A DNA stretch of 64,000 bases from Sulfitobacter sp. DSM 110093 (GCF_022788715.1 NZ_CP085167.1:1733001-1797000), one strand, 5' to 3'; shown: positions 35,001 to 45,399, numbered from the stretch's first letter. Numbers and translations are program-made. Notes: generated from the sequence alone by a model not told the origin.

Positions 35001-36182
35001 ATGACGCTTTCGCGCACCGCCACCACATTCTTCCCTCCGGTGATGGAGGCGCGGCGCTGGCTGGATGGCGTCACGTTCACCGCCGACCGTCCGCTGATCA
35101 ACGTAAGCCAAGCCGCCCCCGTCGATCCGCCCCCAGCGGGGCTGCGCCGGGCGATGGCAGACGTTACGATGAACAATGATGAGGCGCATCTTTACGGCCC
35201 AGTATTGGGTCTTCCAGAGCTGCGCGCGGAACTGGCCCGGCAGACCGCGGAAAAATATGTGGGCGTCGTGACGGACGAACAAGTCTGCATTACCTCGGGC
35301 TGCAACCAAGCCTTCGCCGCGGCCATCGCCGCCCTTTGTGGTGAGGGGGACGAGGTAATTCTGCCAACGCCATGGTATTTCAACCATAAAATGTGGCTCG
35401 ACATGAGCGGCGTAGGCGCCGTGGCGCTGCCTGTTGAGGCTGACATGCTGCCCGATCCGGCACGTGCAGAGGCGCTGATCACGCCGCGCACCCGTGCCAT
35501 TGCATTGGTGACCCCGAACAACCCTAGCGGCGTAGAATACCCCTCTGCTTTGGTGCAAGAGTTCTTTGATCTGGCCCGCCGTCACGGCATTACGTTGATC
35601 TTGGATGAGACCTACCGCGATTTTCACAGCCGTCCCGGCCCGCCCCACGCGCTCTTCAGCGACCCGGACTGGCATGACACACTGATCCACCTCTATTCCT
35701 TCTCCAAGGCCTACCGGCTGACAGGGCACCGCGTCGGCGCGTTGATTGCCAGCAAAGCGCGGCTCGCCGAGGTTGAAAAATTCCTCGACACCGTGGCGAT
35801 CTGCCCGGCGCAAATCGGCCAGCACGGCGCGCTTTGGGGGATGCAGAACCTTGGCCCGTGGCTAGCTGCCGAACGCGAAGAGATCCTTGCCCGCCGCGCC
35901 GCCATTACCGCACAGATGCCCAAGCTTGAACCGCTGGGTTGGGAGCTTTTGGGTCTTGGCGGTTATTTTGCCTACTTGCGCCATCCGTTTGACCTGTCTT
36001 CGGCAGAACTTGCTCGGGAATTGGTACGCGATGCGGGCGTCCTTTGTCTGCCCGGTACGATGTTCCAACCTGAGGGTGACGACAGCGGTGCAGCCCAGTT
36101 GCGCATTGCCTTTGCCAACCTCGACGCAGATGGCTTAAACGTGCTTTTCGACAGGCTTGCAGCCCTGCCACGCAACGCATAG
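35001..36182 (+). CDS. Class I/II aminotransferase, PLP-dependent
   Basis: A 393-residue enzyme taken from the ATG at 35001 (MTLSRTATTFFPPVMEARRW). The PLP lysine is in YSFSKAYRLTGHRVGAL at about residue 238. TPNNPSGVEYPSALVQEFFD and ILDETYRDF are the conserved Asn and Asp/Tyr pocket residues. A standard fold-type I aminotransferase; amino-acid substrate cannot be read from motifs alone. It lies 55 bases after gpt and 31 before ppiD. Confidence 0.85.
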   Translation: MTLSRTATTFFPPVMEARRWLDGVTFTADRPLINVSQAAPVDPPPAGLRRAMADVTMNNDEAHLYGPVLGLPELRAELARQTAEKYVGVVTDEQVCITSGCNQAFAAAIAALCGEGDEVILPTPWYFNHKMWLDMSGVGAVALPVEADMLPDPARAEALITPRTRAIALVTPNNPSGVEYPSALVQEFFDLARRHGITLILDETYRDFHSRPGPPHALFSDPDWHDTLIHLYSFSKAYRLTGHRVGALIASKARLAEVEKFLDTVAICPAQIGQHGALWGMQNLGPWLAAEREEILARRAAITAQMPKLEPLGWELLGLGGYFAYLRHPFDLSSAELARELVRDAGVLCLPGTMFQPEGDDSGAAQLRIAFANLDADGLNVLFDRLAALPRNA

Positions 36183-36212
36183 ACAGGTCCGAAATTAACG
36201 AGGGACCGTGTC

Positions 36213-38057
36213 ATGGCCAAAAAAGGCTTCAGCTTTTCGAAAACCGCCGTTTGGGCCTTGATGGCCCTTTTGATCTTGGGTCTTGGCGGCTTTGGCGCGA
36301 TCAATCTCAGTGGCAATCTAAGCAGCATCGGCAGCGTCGGCGATAAGTCCATTTCGGTGGATCAATACGCCCGCCAATTGCAGCAAGAAATGCGCGCGAT
36401 TGAATCGCAGACGGGCGAAAGCCTGCCTTTCGCCCGAGCCCAAGAGATGGGCCTCGACCGCGCGGTGCTGCAACGCATCGTACGCAACCGCGCGCTGGAT
36501 CATGAAGCCGACGAAATGGGCATCTCCATCGGCGATGCCACCCTGCGCGATGAGATCGTCGCGATCTCGGCTTTTCAGGGCATCGACGGCAACTTTGACC
36601 GCGAAGGGTATCGTTTTGCGCTTCAGCAAAGCGGTATGAGCGAAGCAGAATTTGAGAAATCAATCCGCGAAGAAGCTGCCCGTGGCCTGTTGCAACGTGC
36701 GATTTTAGGCGGCGTTTCCATGCCAGACACCTACGCCCGCACGTTGGTCGGTTATGTCGCCGAAGAGCGGAGCTTTACTTGGGCCCCGTTGAGCGAAGCC
36801 GACCTAGATACGCCAATCGCCGCCCCTTCGGACGAAGAACTGAAAGCCTATTACGACGCCAATACCGATGATTTCATGCTGCCAGCCAGCAAAAGCATCA
36901 CCTATGCATGGCTCGCCCCCGAAGACCTGCTGGACGAGGTCGAAGTCCCCGAAGAGGAACTGCGTGCAGAATATGACGCCCGTGGCGATGAATATAATCA
37001 GCCCGAGCGTCGCTTGGTGGAACGTTTGGTTTTTGCCAATCAGGAAGCAGCCGATCAGGCCGCGGCCGCGCTCGAAGTTGATGGGACGACTTTCGAAGCA
37101 TTGGTCGAAGAACGCGGGCTGGCACTGGCCGATGTGGATTTGGGCGACGTCGCCAAATCCGATCTTGACGGTGCAGGCGACGCGGTTTTTGCTGCCGAGA
37201 CAGGCGCAATCGTCGGCCCACTGCCCAGCTCGCTTGGCCCAGCCCTTTTCCGGGTGAACGCAGTGCTGCCCGCGCAGAATGTGCCGTTTGAGGAAGCGCG
37301 CGAAGTGCTGGAAGAAACCCTTGCTATTTCTCGGGCGACCCGCGCCGTGGAGGCCCGCGCACAAGAGATTGACGACCGTCTCGCCGGGGGGGCCACGCTT
37401 GAAAATCTGGCCGAGGAAACGAAGATGAAGCTCGGCACCATCGACTGGACCGAAGACAGCAGCGAAGGCATTGCCGCTTACGGTGCATTCCGCGAGGCCG
37501 CCGCAGGTCTTAGTGCAGACGCCTTCCCGCAAATCGACCAGTTGGAAGATGGCGGTGTCTTTGCCATGCGCCTTGATGAGACCAAGCCAGAGCGGCCCAA
37601 CCCCTTTGATGCCGCCCGCGCCGACGTGGAAGCCGCATGGCGCAATGCGCAGATCGTTGACGCGCTGACCACCAAGGCCGAAAGCCTGACCGCTGGTCTG
37701 ACAGAGGAAGGTGCATTTGCAGCCGCCGGGCTTGAGCCGCAGCTTGGCGAAGGCATGACCCGCAGCTCCTATGTTGATGGCACGCCGGACGATTTTATGG
37801 ATCAGGTCTTTGACCTTGACGAAGGGAGCGTGGCCGTGCTGCCCGCTGGCGATAACGTCGTGGTTCTGCGTCTGGATGCGGTGACGCCAGCTGGAGAAAA
37901 CGACCAGACCCAAGCGCTGATGGACCGGCTGTCGCAGCAATTGGATCAGGCGCTGGCCCAAGGTCTTTTCGACATCTACAGCGACGCGGTAATGCGTGAT
38001 GCCGATCCGCAGATCGACCAACGCGCGGTCGACGCCGTGCATGTGAACTTTCCCTGA
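36213..38057 (+). CDS. ppiD: Peptidyl-prolyl cis-trans isomerase, PpiD/SurA type
   Basis: A 614-residue membrane-anchored chaperone. An N-terminal membrane segment (VWALMALLILGLGGFGAI) is followed by a SurA-like domain from about residue 35. A parvulin-type region lies near residues 250-350. PpiD helps fold proteins leaving the SecYEG channel into the periplasm. The parvulin domain is poorly conserved, as is usual for PpiD, so catalytic activity is uncertain. It precedes trpE by 12 bases, so trpE may be expressed from the same transcript. Confidence 0.88.
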   Translation: MAKKGFSFSKTAVWALMALLILGLGGFGAINLSGNLSSIGSVGDKSISVDQYARQLQQEMRAIESQTGESLPFARAQEMGLDRAVLQRIVRNRALDHEADEMGISIGDATLRDEIVAISAFQGIDGNFDREGYRFALQQSGMSEAEFEKSIREEAARGLLQRAILGGVSMPDTYARTLVGYVAEERSFTWAPLSEADLDTPIAAPSDEELKAYYDANTDDFMLPASKSITYAWLAPEDLLDEVEVPEEELRAEYDARGDEYNQPERRLVERLVFANQEAADQAAAALEVDGTTFEALVEERGLALADVDLGDVAKSDLDGAGDAVFAAETGAIVGPLPSSLGPALFRVNAVLPAQNVPFEEAREVLEETLAISRATRAVEARAQEIDDRLAGGATLENLAEETKMKLGTIDWTEDSSEGIAAYGAFREAAAGLSADAFPQIDQLEDGGVFAMRLDETKPERPNPFDAARADVEAAWRNAQIVDALTTKAESLTAGLTEEGAFAAAGLEPQLGEGMTRSSYVDGTPDDFMDQVFDLDEGSVAVLPAGDNVVVLRLDAVTPAGENDQTQALMDRLSQQLDQALAQGLFDIYSDAVMRDADPQIDQRAVDAVHVNFP

Positions 38058-38069
38058 TAGGCATTTTTG

Positions 38070-39581
38070 ATGGCATTAACCCCGGATTTCGATACGTTCG
38101 CTCGCGCCTATGATGCGGGCGAAAATCAGATCGTCTATACCCGCCTCGCCGCCGACCTCGACACGCCGGTGTCGCTTATGCTGAAACTGACCGGTGCTGC
38201 GGAAAATGCCTTTGTGCTGGAATCCGTCACGGGCGGAGATGTGCGGGGTCGTTATTCCATTATCGGCATGAAACCTGATCTGATCTGGCGTTGCCGGGGC
38301 AAGACTGCCGAGTTGAACCGCTCCGCGCGTTATGATGCCGAAGCGTTCGAGGGCATGCCCGGCGATCCGCTGGACCGCCTGCGCGATGTCATCGCGGAAT
38401 CGCGCATCACCCTGCCCGACGATCTGCCCCAAGCTGCCGCTGGTCTCTTTGGCTATCTTGGATATGATATGATCCGCTTGGTCGAACATTTGCCCAATGT
38501 GAATCCCGACCCCCTTGGCCTGCCCGACGCGGTGATGATGCGCCCCTCGGTTGTGGCGGTGCTGGATGGTGTTAAGGGTGAAGTAACAATCGTGTCGCCC
38601 GCTTGGGTGTCTGAAGGGCAATCGGCCCGTGCTGCATATGCCCAAGCCGCCGAGCGGGTGATGGATGCGGTGCGCGATCTGGAACGCGCCATGCCGCAAA
38701 CCTCCCGCGATTTGGGAGAGGCCGAAGACGCGCCCGAGTCGGTGAGCAACTTCACCCATGAAGGCTACAAGGCCGCCGTTGAAAAGGCGCGCGATTACAT
38801 CAAGGCGGGCGATATCTTTCAGGTGGTGCCAAGCCAGCGTTGGGCCCAAGGGTTTACCCAGCCCCCCTTCGCACTTTACCGCAGCCTGCGGCGCACTAAC
38901 CCCTCGCCGTTCATGTTCTATTTCAATTTTGGCGGTTTCCATGTGGTCGGTGCATCGCCCGAGATCCTTGTGCGGGTCTTTGGTAATGAAATCACCATCC
39001 GCCCCATTGCGGGCACCCGCAAACGCGGCGCCACTCCGGAAGAAGACCGCGCGTTGGAGGCCGATCTGCTGAGCGATCCAAAGGAACTAGCCGAGCACCT
39101 CATGCTGTTGGATCTGGGCCGCAATGATGTAGGCCGGGTTGCGAAAATTGGCACCGTGCGCCCCACCGAAGAATTCATTGTTGAGCGCTACAGCCATGTC
39201 ATGCACATCGTCTCAAACGTGGTGGGCGAACTGCGTGAGCGCTGCGATGCGCTTGATGCCTTCTTTGCCGGGATGCCCGCAGGCACCGTCTCGGGCGCGC
39301 CTAAGGTCCGCGCGATGGAGATCATCGACGAGTTGGAGCCTGAAAAGCGCGGCGTCTATGGCGGCGGCGTGGGCTATTTCAGCGCGGGCGGCGACATGGA
39401 CATGTGCATCGCCCTGCGTACGGCAGTGGTGAAAGACGAAACGCTCTACATCCAAGCCGGTGGCGGCGTTGTCTATGACAGCGATCCAGAGGCCGAGTTC
39501 ATGGAGACGGTGCATAAATCCGGCGCGATCCGCCGCGCGGCTGCTGATGCCTCGCGGTTTGTCGGTAAGGGTAATAACTGA
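38070..39581 (+). CDS. trpE: Anthranilate synthase component I
   Basis: A 503-residue protein with start at the ATG (38070); a TTG codon just before is less likely. The chorismate-binding half has AGDIFQVVPSQRW, SPEILVRVFGNEITIRPIAG and FFAGMPAGTVSGAPKVRAME. The N-terminal feedback region contains LMLKLTGAAENAFVLESV, related to the tryptophan-binding LLES motif. It makes anthranilate with TrpG, encoded 2.7 kb downstream rather than adjacent. Confidence 0.96.
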   Translation: MALTPDFDTFARAYDAGENQIVYTRLAADLDTPVSLMLKLTGAAENAFVLESVTGGDVRGRYSIIGMKPDLIWRCRGKTAELNRSARYDAEAFEGMPGDPLDRLRDVIAESRITLPDDLPQAAAGLFGYLGYDMIRLVEHLPNVNPDPLGLPDAVMMRPSVVAVLDGVKGEVTIVSPAWVSEGQSARAAYAQAAERVMDAVRDLERAMPQTSRDLGEAEDAPESVSNFTHEGYKAAVEKARDYIKAGDIFQVVPSQRWAQGFTQPPFALYRSLRRTNPSPFMFYFNFGGFHVVGASPEILVRVFGNEITIRPIAGTRKRGATPEEDRALEADLLSDPKELAEHLMLLDLGRNDVGRVAKIGTVRPTEEFIVERYSHVMHIVSNVVGELRERCDALDAFFAGMPAGTVSGAPKVRAMEIIDELEPEKRGVYGGGVGYFSAGGDMDMCIALRTAVVKDETLYIQAGGGVVYDSDPEAEFMETVHKSGAIRRAAADASRFVGKGNN

Positions 39582-39583
39582 TT

Positions 39584-40624
39584 ATGGCCCCCCGCGCCCC
39601 CTTTCAGATTGCGGGGCATTCCGTCGCCCCCGGCAGCAGCCTTGCGGTCGACCTGCCCGTCTCGATCCTGCCGGATCACACGCCGGTACATTTGTCGCTG
39701 GAAATATTTCATGGCAAGCGTCCGGGGCCAACGATGTTCGTCTCTGCCGCCGTGCATGGGGATGAGGTCATCGGCGTTGAAATCAGCCGTCGGCTTCTGC
39801 GTGCGCCGCAGCTCAGCGCGTTACGCGGCACATTGATCGTGGTGCCGGTGGTGAACTCCTTCGGCTTTCTTAACCGCTCACGCTACTTGCCAGACCGCCG
39901 TGATCTGAACCGTTGTTTCCCCGGCTCGCCCTCGGGCAGCCTTGGCGCGCGATTGGCACATATTTTCCTGCAAGAGGTGGTGCTGCGCTGCGATTTTGGC
40001 GTCGATCTGCATTCGGCGGCGATCCACCGCACGAACCTGCCGCAGGTCCGCGTCTCTCCCGCCGACAAGGTGACCCAGAAGATGGCGCTGGATTTCGGCG
40101 CCCCAGTGGTGCTGACCTCGCCGCTGCGCGATGGCTCTTTGCGCGCGGTCGCGGCAAAACAGGGCACGCCGATCCTGCTTTATGAGGCGGGCGAAGGGCT
40201 ACGCTTTGACGAGATGGCCGTGCGCGCGGGGCTTGCGGGCATCCTGCGGGTCATGCGCGGCCAAGACATGCTGCCCGCCAAGGGCATCGCCCGTGCCCGC
40301 AGCGCGCCATATATCTGCACCGCGTCTCACTGGCTGCGCGCGCCCGCTGGTGGACTTTTGCGCACCTTCCGTGGCGAGGGGGAAACAGTGGCCGAGGGCG
40401 ATCTGCTTGCTATCGTATCAGACCCATTCGGCAAGGAAGAGGCCGAACTGCTGGCCGATGCGCCGGGGATTCTTATTGGCCGCGCGATCCTGCCTATCGT
40501 GAACGAAGGCGATGCGGTCTTTCACCTTGCCAAGCTCAGCCCCCGCGCGGCCGAGGCGACTGTGGATGATCTGGCCAGTCAGTTGGAAGAAGACCCGCTC
40601 TTTGACGAAGACGAGATCATTTAA
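39584..40624 (+). CDS. Succinylglutamate desuccinylase/aspartoacylase family protein
   Basis: A 346-residue zinc hydrolase of the AstE/AspA family (carboxypeptidase-like fold). Zinc ligands are in AVHGDEVIGVEISRRLL (His and Glu), and the third His is in CDFGVDLHSAAIHRTNLPQV. The C-terminal domain has the biotinyl/lipoyl-like ending common to this group (GGLLRTFRGEGETVAEGDLL). It starts 2 bases after trpE. Its acyl substrate is unknown; a role in tryptophan synthesis is not implied by homology. Confidence 0.85.
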   Translation: MAPRAPFQIAGHSVAPGSSLAVDLPVSILPDHTPVHLSLEIFHGKRPGPTMFVSAAVHGDEVIGVEISRRLLRAPQLSALRGTLIVVPVVNSFGFLNRSRYLPDRRDLNRCFPGSPSGSLGARLAHIFLQEVVLRCDFGVDLHSAAIHRTNLPQVRVSPADKVTQKMALDFGAPVVLTSPLRDGSLRAVAAKQGTPILLYEAGEGLRFDEMAVRAGLAGILRVMRGQDMLPAKGIARARSAPYICTASHWLRAPAGGLLRTFRGEGETVAEGDLLAIVSDPFGKEEAELLADAPGILIGRAILPIVNEGDAVFHLAKLSPRAAEATVDDLASQLEEDPLFDEDEII

Positions 40625-40636
40625 ACCTGCGCGAGA

Positions 40637-42163
40637 TCACTCCTCGCGCAGCAGCACTGTAGAGATCGGAACCAAGGCCACGTCACTTGCCCGGTCCTGC
40701 AATCCCCAGAGAAGCAGCGCCGAGACGGTATCGGGCCGCAGGCGGCCCAGCATAATCACCGCCCCCTCTTGCCCAGCTTTGAATGCCGCTTGATCAAGGA
40801 ATCGCCGGATCACCCGCGCGGTTTGATCACTGCTGTCAAAATCACGAAACACGGGGTCCGCAGGCACGCCCGCCTTCCGCGCGAGCTTGGGCATGGTGTT
40901 AAGCCCTTTATCTTGCGTAACCAGACCGTGACCTGATTGCGCAAGGATATCCGTCACCTGATCTGCCAAGGCGCGGCTGCCTTGAAAGCCGCTTTCGGTC
41001 CCTTCCAGCACACCCACTACGGGACCGATCCGATCAAGCGTGGCGGCAAAGGCGGTTTCCGCATCACTCGGCTGCGCGCCCTCAGGCAGATCAACCAGCG
41101 CCAGCACCTCAAATCCAGCTTCGCGATAGGTTTCCACCCGCTCGGCGGCATCAGGCAAGCTACTATCCACGGCAAAGCTTAACGGATAGGGAAAACTGCG
41201 CAGCGCGGCCAATCCGGCGTTTCCTGCGGTGACCGAGGTGCCATCGTCGATCAGTACGACGCTCATCAGCGGTTTGCCCTCGGGCTGCTCATTGGCAAGG
41301 CTGTTGGCAACAATTGGACGCGGGTCTTCCTCGACAGTTTCTGCGGCTTCAGAAACCTCTTCACTTGCTTCGGCTCCGGGGCGGTTAATCACGACGCCAG
41401 TCTCCCGATCGGTCAAAGTGCCGACGGGGGTGCCGATCACGGGTCGGCTTTCTGTAGGAGCCTCATCCGGTAATGGTGTCACTTCGGCTGTCTCAGGCTC
41501 CTCCGTAGGGGCAATGCTCTCTGGCTCTGTCGCAGGCTCAACCTCTGCGACCTCGGATTCCTCCGGGGTTTGCTCTGGCTCCGCTTGGGCAGTCTCCTCT
41601 GGCGGCAACTCTTCAGCCGGCAGTGTAATCGCCTCTGCCTCGTCAGTGTCCGGCGCCTCCATCCCTTCAGGCGCATCAAAAGCCCCTTCGATATCGGTCA
41701 CTTCGGGTGCGGGCGGCTGCGCGGGTTCGGTGCTGATCGAAAGCTCGTCCACAGGCTGCGGCACGCCGGGCGCCATCGCCTGCGGGTTAGGCAGGACCGG
41801 CTCTTCCGCGCCGGGAGATGTCGGCGTTTGCCCTTCAGGCGCTGCGGGCGTGCTTAACCCTTCGGCGCTGCCCGTTTCGGGCAGGCTGGCCGAAGTCTGT
41901 GTGTCAGGGTCAAGCGCGGCAAGACTGTCCTGCTCTGGCAGATCAGCACGCGGCGCGGGCGCGTTAAGCACCGGCGCGGTATCCCTGCTGCCCCTCTGTT
42001 CGCCTGCATCTGTCACATTGACCCGCGCCGGTGCAGTGCCAGCGCCGGGCGCATCGCCCACCTCTGGCGGCAGCGGCAAAGGCGCCATCAGCGACACCGC
42101 ACCGGCGACACCGATGCTGGCCACACCGCCCCAAATCAGCCCGCTTAGAATTCCGCGTGCCAT
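40637..42163 (-). CDS. Divergent polysaccharide deacetylase-like envelope protein
   Basis: A 508-residue protein with a membrane anchor (ILSGLIWGGVASIGVAGAVS). It then has a low-complexity linker of about 250 residues rich in Glu, Pro, Thr and Ala. A C-terminal domain from about residue 315 (MSVVLIDDGTSVTAGNAGLAA) resembles the divergent polysaccharide deacetylase family (PF04748). Reading the minus strand gives clear coding bias; the plus-strand frame over it is a shadow of the acidic linker. Convergent with the deacylase gene. The enzyme activity is untested in the family. Confidence 0.82.
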   Translation of the reverse strand: MARGILSGLIWGGVASIGVAGAVSLMAPLPLPPEVGDAPGAGTAPARVNVTDAGEQRGSRDTAPVLNAPAPRADLPEQDSLAALDPDTQTSASLPETGSAEGLSTPAAPEGQTPTSPGAEEPVLPNPQAMAPGVPQPVDELSISTEPAQPPAPEVTDIEGAFDAPEGMEAPDTDEAEAITLPAEELPPEETAQAEPEQTPEESEVAEVEPATEPESIAPTEEPETAEVTPLPDEAPTESRPVIGTPVGTLTDRETGVVINRPGAEASEEVSEAAETVEEDPRPIVANSLANEQPEGKPLMSVVLIDDGTSVTAGNAGLAALRSFPYPLSFAVDSSLPDAAERVETYREAGFEVLALVDLPEGAQPSDAETAFAATLDRIGPVVGVLEGTESGFQGSRALADQVTDILAQSGHGLVTQDKGLNTMPKLARKAGVPADPVFRDFDSSDQTARVIRRFLDQAAFKAGQEGAVIMLGRLRPDTVSALLLWGLQDRASDVALVPISTVLLREE

Positions 42164-42277
42164 CTGCGCTACTCCTGCTGTCTGCGCCACGGCCAGAAAG
42201 CCCGGCGATCCCTCAATTGGCTTGCCCCAAACTCTTGACGATGGGGTTCAAGCCTGAACATGTATGCGAAAACCTAT

Positions 42278-42295
42278 ACCGCGCTCCGGCGCGGT
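42278..42295 (+). promoter_or_regulatory. Hairpin in the trpG leader
   Basis: ACCGCGC-tccg-GCGCGGT is a perfect 7-bp stem 34 bases before the trpG start and is followed by TTTCTCC. It could be an attenuator of the trpGDC operon. The short frame through it (MYAKTYTALRRG) has no Trp codons, so classical leader-peptide attenuation is unlikely. Confidence 0.4.
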
Positions 42296-42328
42296 TTCTC
42301 CAGTCCAAATACAAAGAAATGCCTGCCT

Positions 42329-42910
42329 GTGCTGCTGCTCATCGATAACTACGACAGCTTTACCTATAATTTGGTTCATTACCTGGGCAGCCTCGGCGCG
42401 GATGTGCAGGTGCACCGCAATGATGCGCTTAGCGTGGATGAAGCGATGTCTATGAACCCCGCCGGTATCTTGCTGTCTCCCGGCCCCTGTGACCCCGATC
42501 AAGCGGGAATTTGCCTAGATCTCACCCATGCCGCCGCCAAGGCGCGCGTGCCGCTTTTGGGCGTGTGTCTTGGTCATCAGACGCTTGGCCAAGCCTTTGG
42601 CGGCAAAGTCGTGCGCGCTGATGATATCGTGCATGGCAAACTTGGCCAGATGCAACATGAGGGGCGCGGCGTCTTTGCCGGGCTGCCCTCGCCCTTTGGT
42701 GCCACGCGCTATCACTCGCTTGTGGTCGAACGCGCAAGCCTGCCGGACTGTCTTGAAGTCACTGCGTCGCTTGATGACGGCACGATAATGGGCCTGCAAC
42801 ACCGTGAATTGCCCCTGCACGGCGTGCAGTTCCACCCGGAATCGATCCGTTCCGAGCATGGCCATGCCCTGCTGCAAAACTTCCTGAATGAGATGAAGGT
42901 CACAGCATGA
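42329..42910 (+). CDS. trpG: Anthranilate synthase component II (glutamine amidotransferase)
   Basis: A 193-residue class I amidotransferase from a GTG start, giving the usual length ([19 protein letters not shown]). The catalytic Cys is in [20 protein letters not shown] and the His-Glu pair in [14 protein letters not shown]. It supplies ammonia to TrpE, and may also serve PabB. First gene of the trpG-trpD-ung-trpC-moaC-moeA run; the stop overlaps trpD by four bases. An ATG at 42260 would add 23 residues without similarity. Confidence 0.94.
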   Translation: MLLLIDNYDSFTYNLVHYLGSLGADVQVHRNDALSVDEAMSMNPAGILLSPGPCDPDQAGICLDLTHAAAKARVPLLGVCLGHQTLGQAFGGKVVRADDIVHGKLGQMQHEGRGVFAGLPSPFGATRYHSLVVERASLPDCLEVTASLDDGTIMGLQHRELPLHGVQFHPESIRSEHGHALLQNFLNEMKVTA

Positions 42911-43923
42911 GCGCTGCGCTAAAACCCCTATTGGACGCCGCGGCCAATGGGCCTCTGACCTCGGACCAAGCTGTTGAAGCCTTTGAAATTCTATTTGAAG
43001 GCGAAGCGACGCCCAGCCAAATCGGCGGCTTTTTAATGGCGCTCCGGACGCGGGGCGAAACAGTGACCGAATACGCCGCCGCCGCAAAGGTCATGCGCAG
43101 CAAATGCAATGCCGTGCATGCGCCCGAAGGGGCGATCGACATCGTTGGCACCGGCGGTGATGGCAAGGGCACGCTGAACATCTCTACTGCCGCCGCTTTT
43201 GTCGCAGCGGGCGCCGGGGCAATCGTGGCAAAACACGGCAACCGCAATCTGAGTTCGAAATCCGGCGCGTCAGACGCGCTAACTCAGTTGGGCATCAACG
43301 TCATGGTCGGCCCCGCGGTGGTCGAGCGTGAACTGGCCGAAGCAGGCATAGGCTTCATGATGGCCCCCATGCATCACCCCGCGGTCGCCCATGTCATGCC
43401 GACCCGGTCAGAGCTTGGCACTCGCACGATCTTTAACATCCTTGGCCCGCTTACCAATCCCGCAGGGGTGAAGCGCCAGTTGACCGGTGCCTATACACGT
43501 GACCTGATCGAACCGATGGCGCTGACGCTAAAACAGCTCGGCTCCGAGAAAGCTTGGCTCGTGCATGGCTCTGACGGAACTGATGAGTTGACCATCACTG
43601 GTGTTAGCTGGGTCGCCGCACTGGAAAATGGCGCGGTTAACCAGCGTGAACTACACCCCGAAGACGCGGGCCTGCCCGTCCATCCTTTCGAGGCAATCGC
43701 TGGGGGTGAACCTGCCGAAAATACTAAACATTTCAATGCCCTGCTTGATGGAGTTCCATCGGGTTACCGCGACGCCGTTTTGCTGAATGCAGCGGCGGCG
43801 CTAGTGGTTGCCGATGTGGCACCCGATCTTAAATCCGGCGTTGAGATTGCACGGGAGAGCATCGACAGCGGCGCTGCGCGGAGTCGCATCGAACAAGTGG
43901 CCCGTATCAGCCAGTCAAAATGA
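42907..43923 (+). CDS. trpD: Anthranilate phosphoribosyltransferase
   Basis: A 338-residue enzyme for the second step of tryptophan synthesis. The PRPP loop is [20 protein letters not shown] and the following [20 protein letters not shown] contains the anthranilate site. [20 protein letters not shown] is a third hallmark. Overlaps trpG and ung by four bases at each end, so the genes are translationally coupled. Confidence 0.96.
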   Translation: MSAALKPLLDAAANGPLTSDQAVEAFEILFEGEATPSQIGGFLMALRTRGETVTEYAAAAKVMRSKCNAVHAPEGAIDIVGTGGDGKGTLNISTAAAFVAAGAGAIVAKHGNRNLSSKSGASDALTQLGINVMVGPAVVERELAEAGIGFMMAPMHHPAVAHVMPTRSELGTRTIFNILGPLTNPAGVKRQLTGAYTRDLIEPMALTLKQLGSEKAWLVHGSDGTDELTITGVSWVAALENGAVNQRELHPEDAGLPVHPFEAIAGGEPAENTKHFNALLDGVPSGYRDAVLLNAAAALVVADVAPDLKSGVEIARESIDSGAARSRIEQVARISQSK

Positions 43924-44579
43924 CTGATCTAGACCGCGACGCCCTAGGCGACTGGGCCAAACTACCTTTTTTCTCAGAGGCTTGGCCCGGCATCGCAGAA
44001 AAGATCGCTGCTGATCCGCGTGAGATTTTGCCTCCCCGTCCACAAATTTTCGCTGCGTTAGAGCATCTTCAGCCGGATGCTGTTAAAGTAGTCATCCTAG
44101 GCCAAGATCCCTATCCCACACCGGGACATGCCCATGGTTACGCCTTCTCTGCCGAACCAGACGTACGCCCCATACCGAGATCATTAGGCAATATTTTCAA
44201 AGAATTACAGGATGATGTTGGTGCGTCACCTCAGAGCCCCGATTTACGTTTCTGGGCTGACCAAGGTGTCTTGTTGCTGAACGATGTTCTAACCGTGCCT
44301 GCAGGCGATGCGAATGGCCACGCGAAACTCGGCTGGCAAACGCTGACGGCTCAGGTGCTTACGCGGCTCTCTGATCGGCCCCGCGCCTATTTGCTTTGGG
44401 GGGCGCAGGCTCAAAAAACTGCAGCACAGGTTGATCCCGTTCAGAACCTTAAAGTTGAGACACCACACCCCTCACCGCTATCTGCGCGACGGGGCTTCTT
44501 CGGCTCGCGCCCCTTCAGCCGGGTGAATGATTGGTTGCAGCGCCAAGGCAAGCCCGCCATACATTGGACAAACCCGTGA
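43920..44579 (+). CDS. ung: Uracil-DNA glycosylase, family 1
   Basis: A 219-residue DNA repair enzyme that removes uracil from DNA. Catalytic Asp63 is in [20 protein letters not shown], the Asn pocket in LLLNDVLTV and the leucine loop in [20 protein letters not shown], all family 1 hallmarks. Its position inside the trp operon, coupled to trpD by a four-base overlap and 7 bases before trpC, is unusual for a repair gene and would tie its expression to tryptophan supply. Confidence 0.95.
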   Translation: MTDLDRDALGDWAKLPFFSEAWPGIAEKIAADPREILPPRPQIFAALEHLQPDAVKVVILGQDPYPTPGHAHGYAFSAEPDVRPIPRSLGNIFKELQDDVGASPQSPDLRFWADQGVLLLNDVLTVPAGDANGHAKLGWQTLTAQVLTRLSDRPRAYLLWGAQAQKTAAQVDPVQNLKVETPHPSPLSARRGFFGSRPFSRVNDWLQRQGKPAIHWTNP

Positions 44580-44586
44580 GGATGCC

Positions 44587-45399
44587 ATGACCGCCACAAT
44601 ACTGGAAAAGATCAAAGCCTATAAGCTGGACGAAATCGCCGCTGCAAAGGCCGAAAAATCGCAAGCTGACGTTGAGGCTGCCGCCCGGGCCGCGCCCCCC
44701 GTCCGCCCATTCGCACAGCGCCTGCACGAAGCTTCTCGCGAAGGGTATGGCCTTATCGCAGAGATCAAAAAGGCGAGCCCTTCCAAAGGGTTGATCCGCG
44801 AAGATTTTGAGCCAGCCGCCCTCGCGCGCGCTTATGCCGCGGGTGGGGCAACCTGCCTTTCAGTGCTGACCGACACACCAAGCTTTCAGGGTGCCAAAGA
44901 GTTTTTGGTCGACGCTCGCGCCGCCTGCGACCTGCCAGTGCTGCGCAAAGATTTCCTTTATGACCCCTATCAGGTCGCCGAAGCCCGGAGCCTTGGCGCA
45001 GACTGTATTCTTATCATCATGGCATCAGTATCTGACGCGCAGGCAGCAGAGCTGGAACAGACTGCCCAAGATTGGGGAATGGACGCGCTGATTGAAGTGC
45101 ACGACGCCGCCGAGCTTAAGCGAGCCGAGAAACTGACAAGCCGGATGATCGGAATTAATAACCGCAATCTCAATACCTTCGAGACATCTCTTGATGTAAC
45201 GCGTGAACTGTCAGAGGCCGTCCCGCCCGACCGGATGCTGGTTTGCGAATCCGGCCTTTATACCCCAGCTGATCTTGCCGATATGGCGATATACGGCGCG
45301 CGGTGTTTCTTGATCGGCGAAAGCCTCATGCGGCAGGCGGATATCGAACAGGCCACCCGCGATCTGTTGGCCAGCCCGCTTATCCCCGGAGGCATGTAA
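44587..45399 (+). CDS. trpC: Indole-3-glycerol phosphate synthase
   Basis: A 270-residue TIM barrel that closes the indole ring in tryptophan synthesis. [20 protein letters not shown] holds the catalytic Lys, and [30 protein letters not shown] and [11 protein letters not shown] follow in the usual order. From the ATG at 44587. Its stop codon TAA shares one base with the moaC ATG, so the two genes are tightly coupled. Confidence 0.96.
   Translation: MTATILEKIKAYKLDEIAAAKAEKSQADVEAAARAAPPVRPFAQRLHEASREGYGLIAEIKKASPSKGLIREDFEPAALARAYAAGGATCLSVLTDTPSFQGAKEFLVDARAACDLPVLRKDFLYDPYQVAEARSLGADCILIIMASVSDAQAAELEQTAQDWGMDALIEVHDAAELKRAEKLTSRMIGINNRNLNTFETSLDVTRELSEAVPPDRMLVCESGLYTPADLADMAIYGARCFLIGESLMRQADIEQATRDLLASPLIPGGM

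Noticed and set aside
36804..38042. 412-codon minus-strand ORF opposite ppiD
   Set aside because: No family pattern; the sense frame has a membrane anchor and a SurA-like domain.
41229..42257. Ser/Gly-rich 342-codon plus-strand ORF opposite the deacetylase-like gene
   Set aside because: It is the complement of the Glu/Pro/Ala-rich linker and has no independent domain or start signal.
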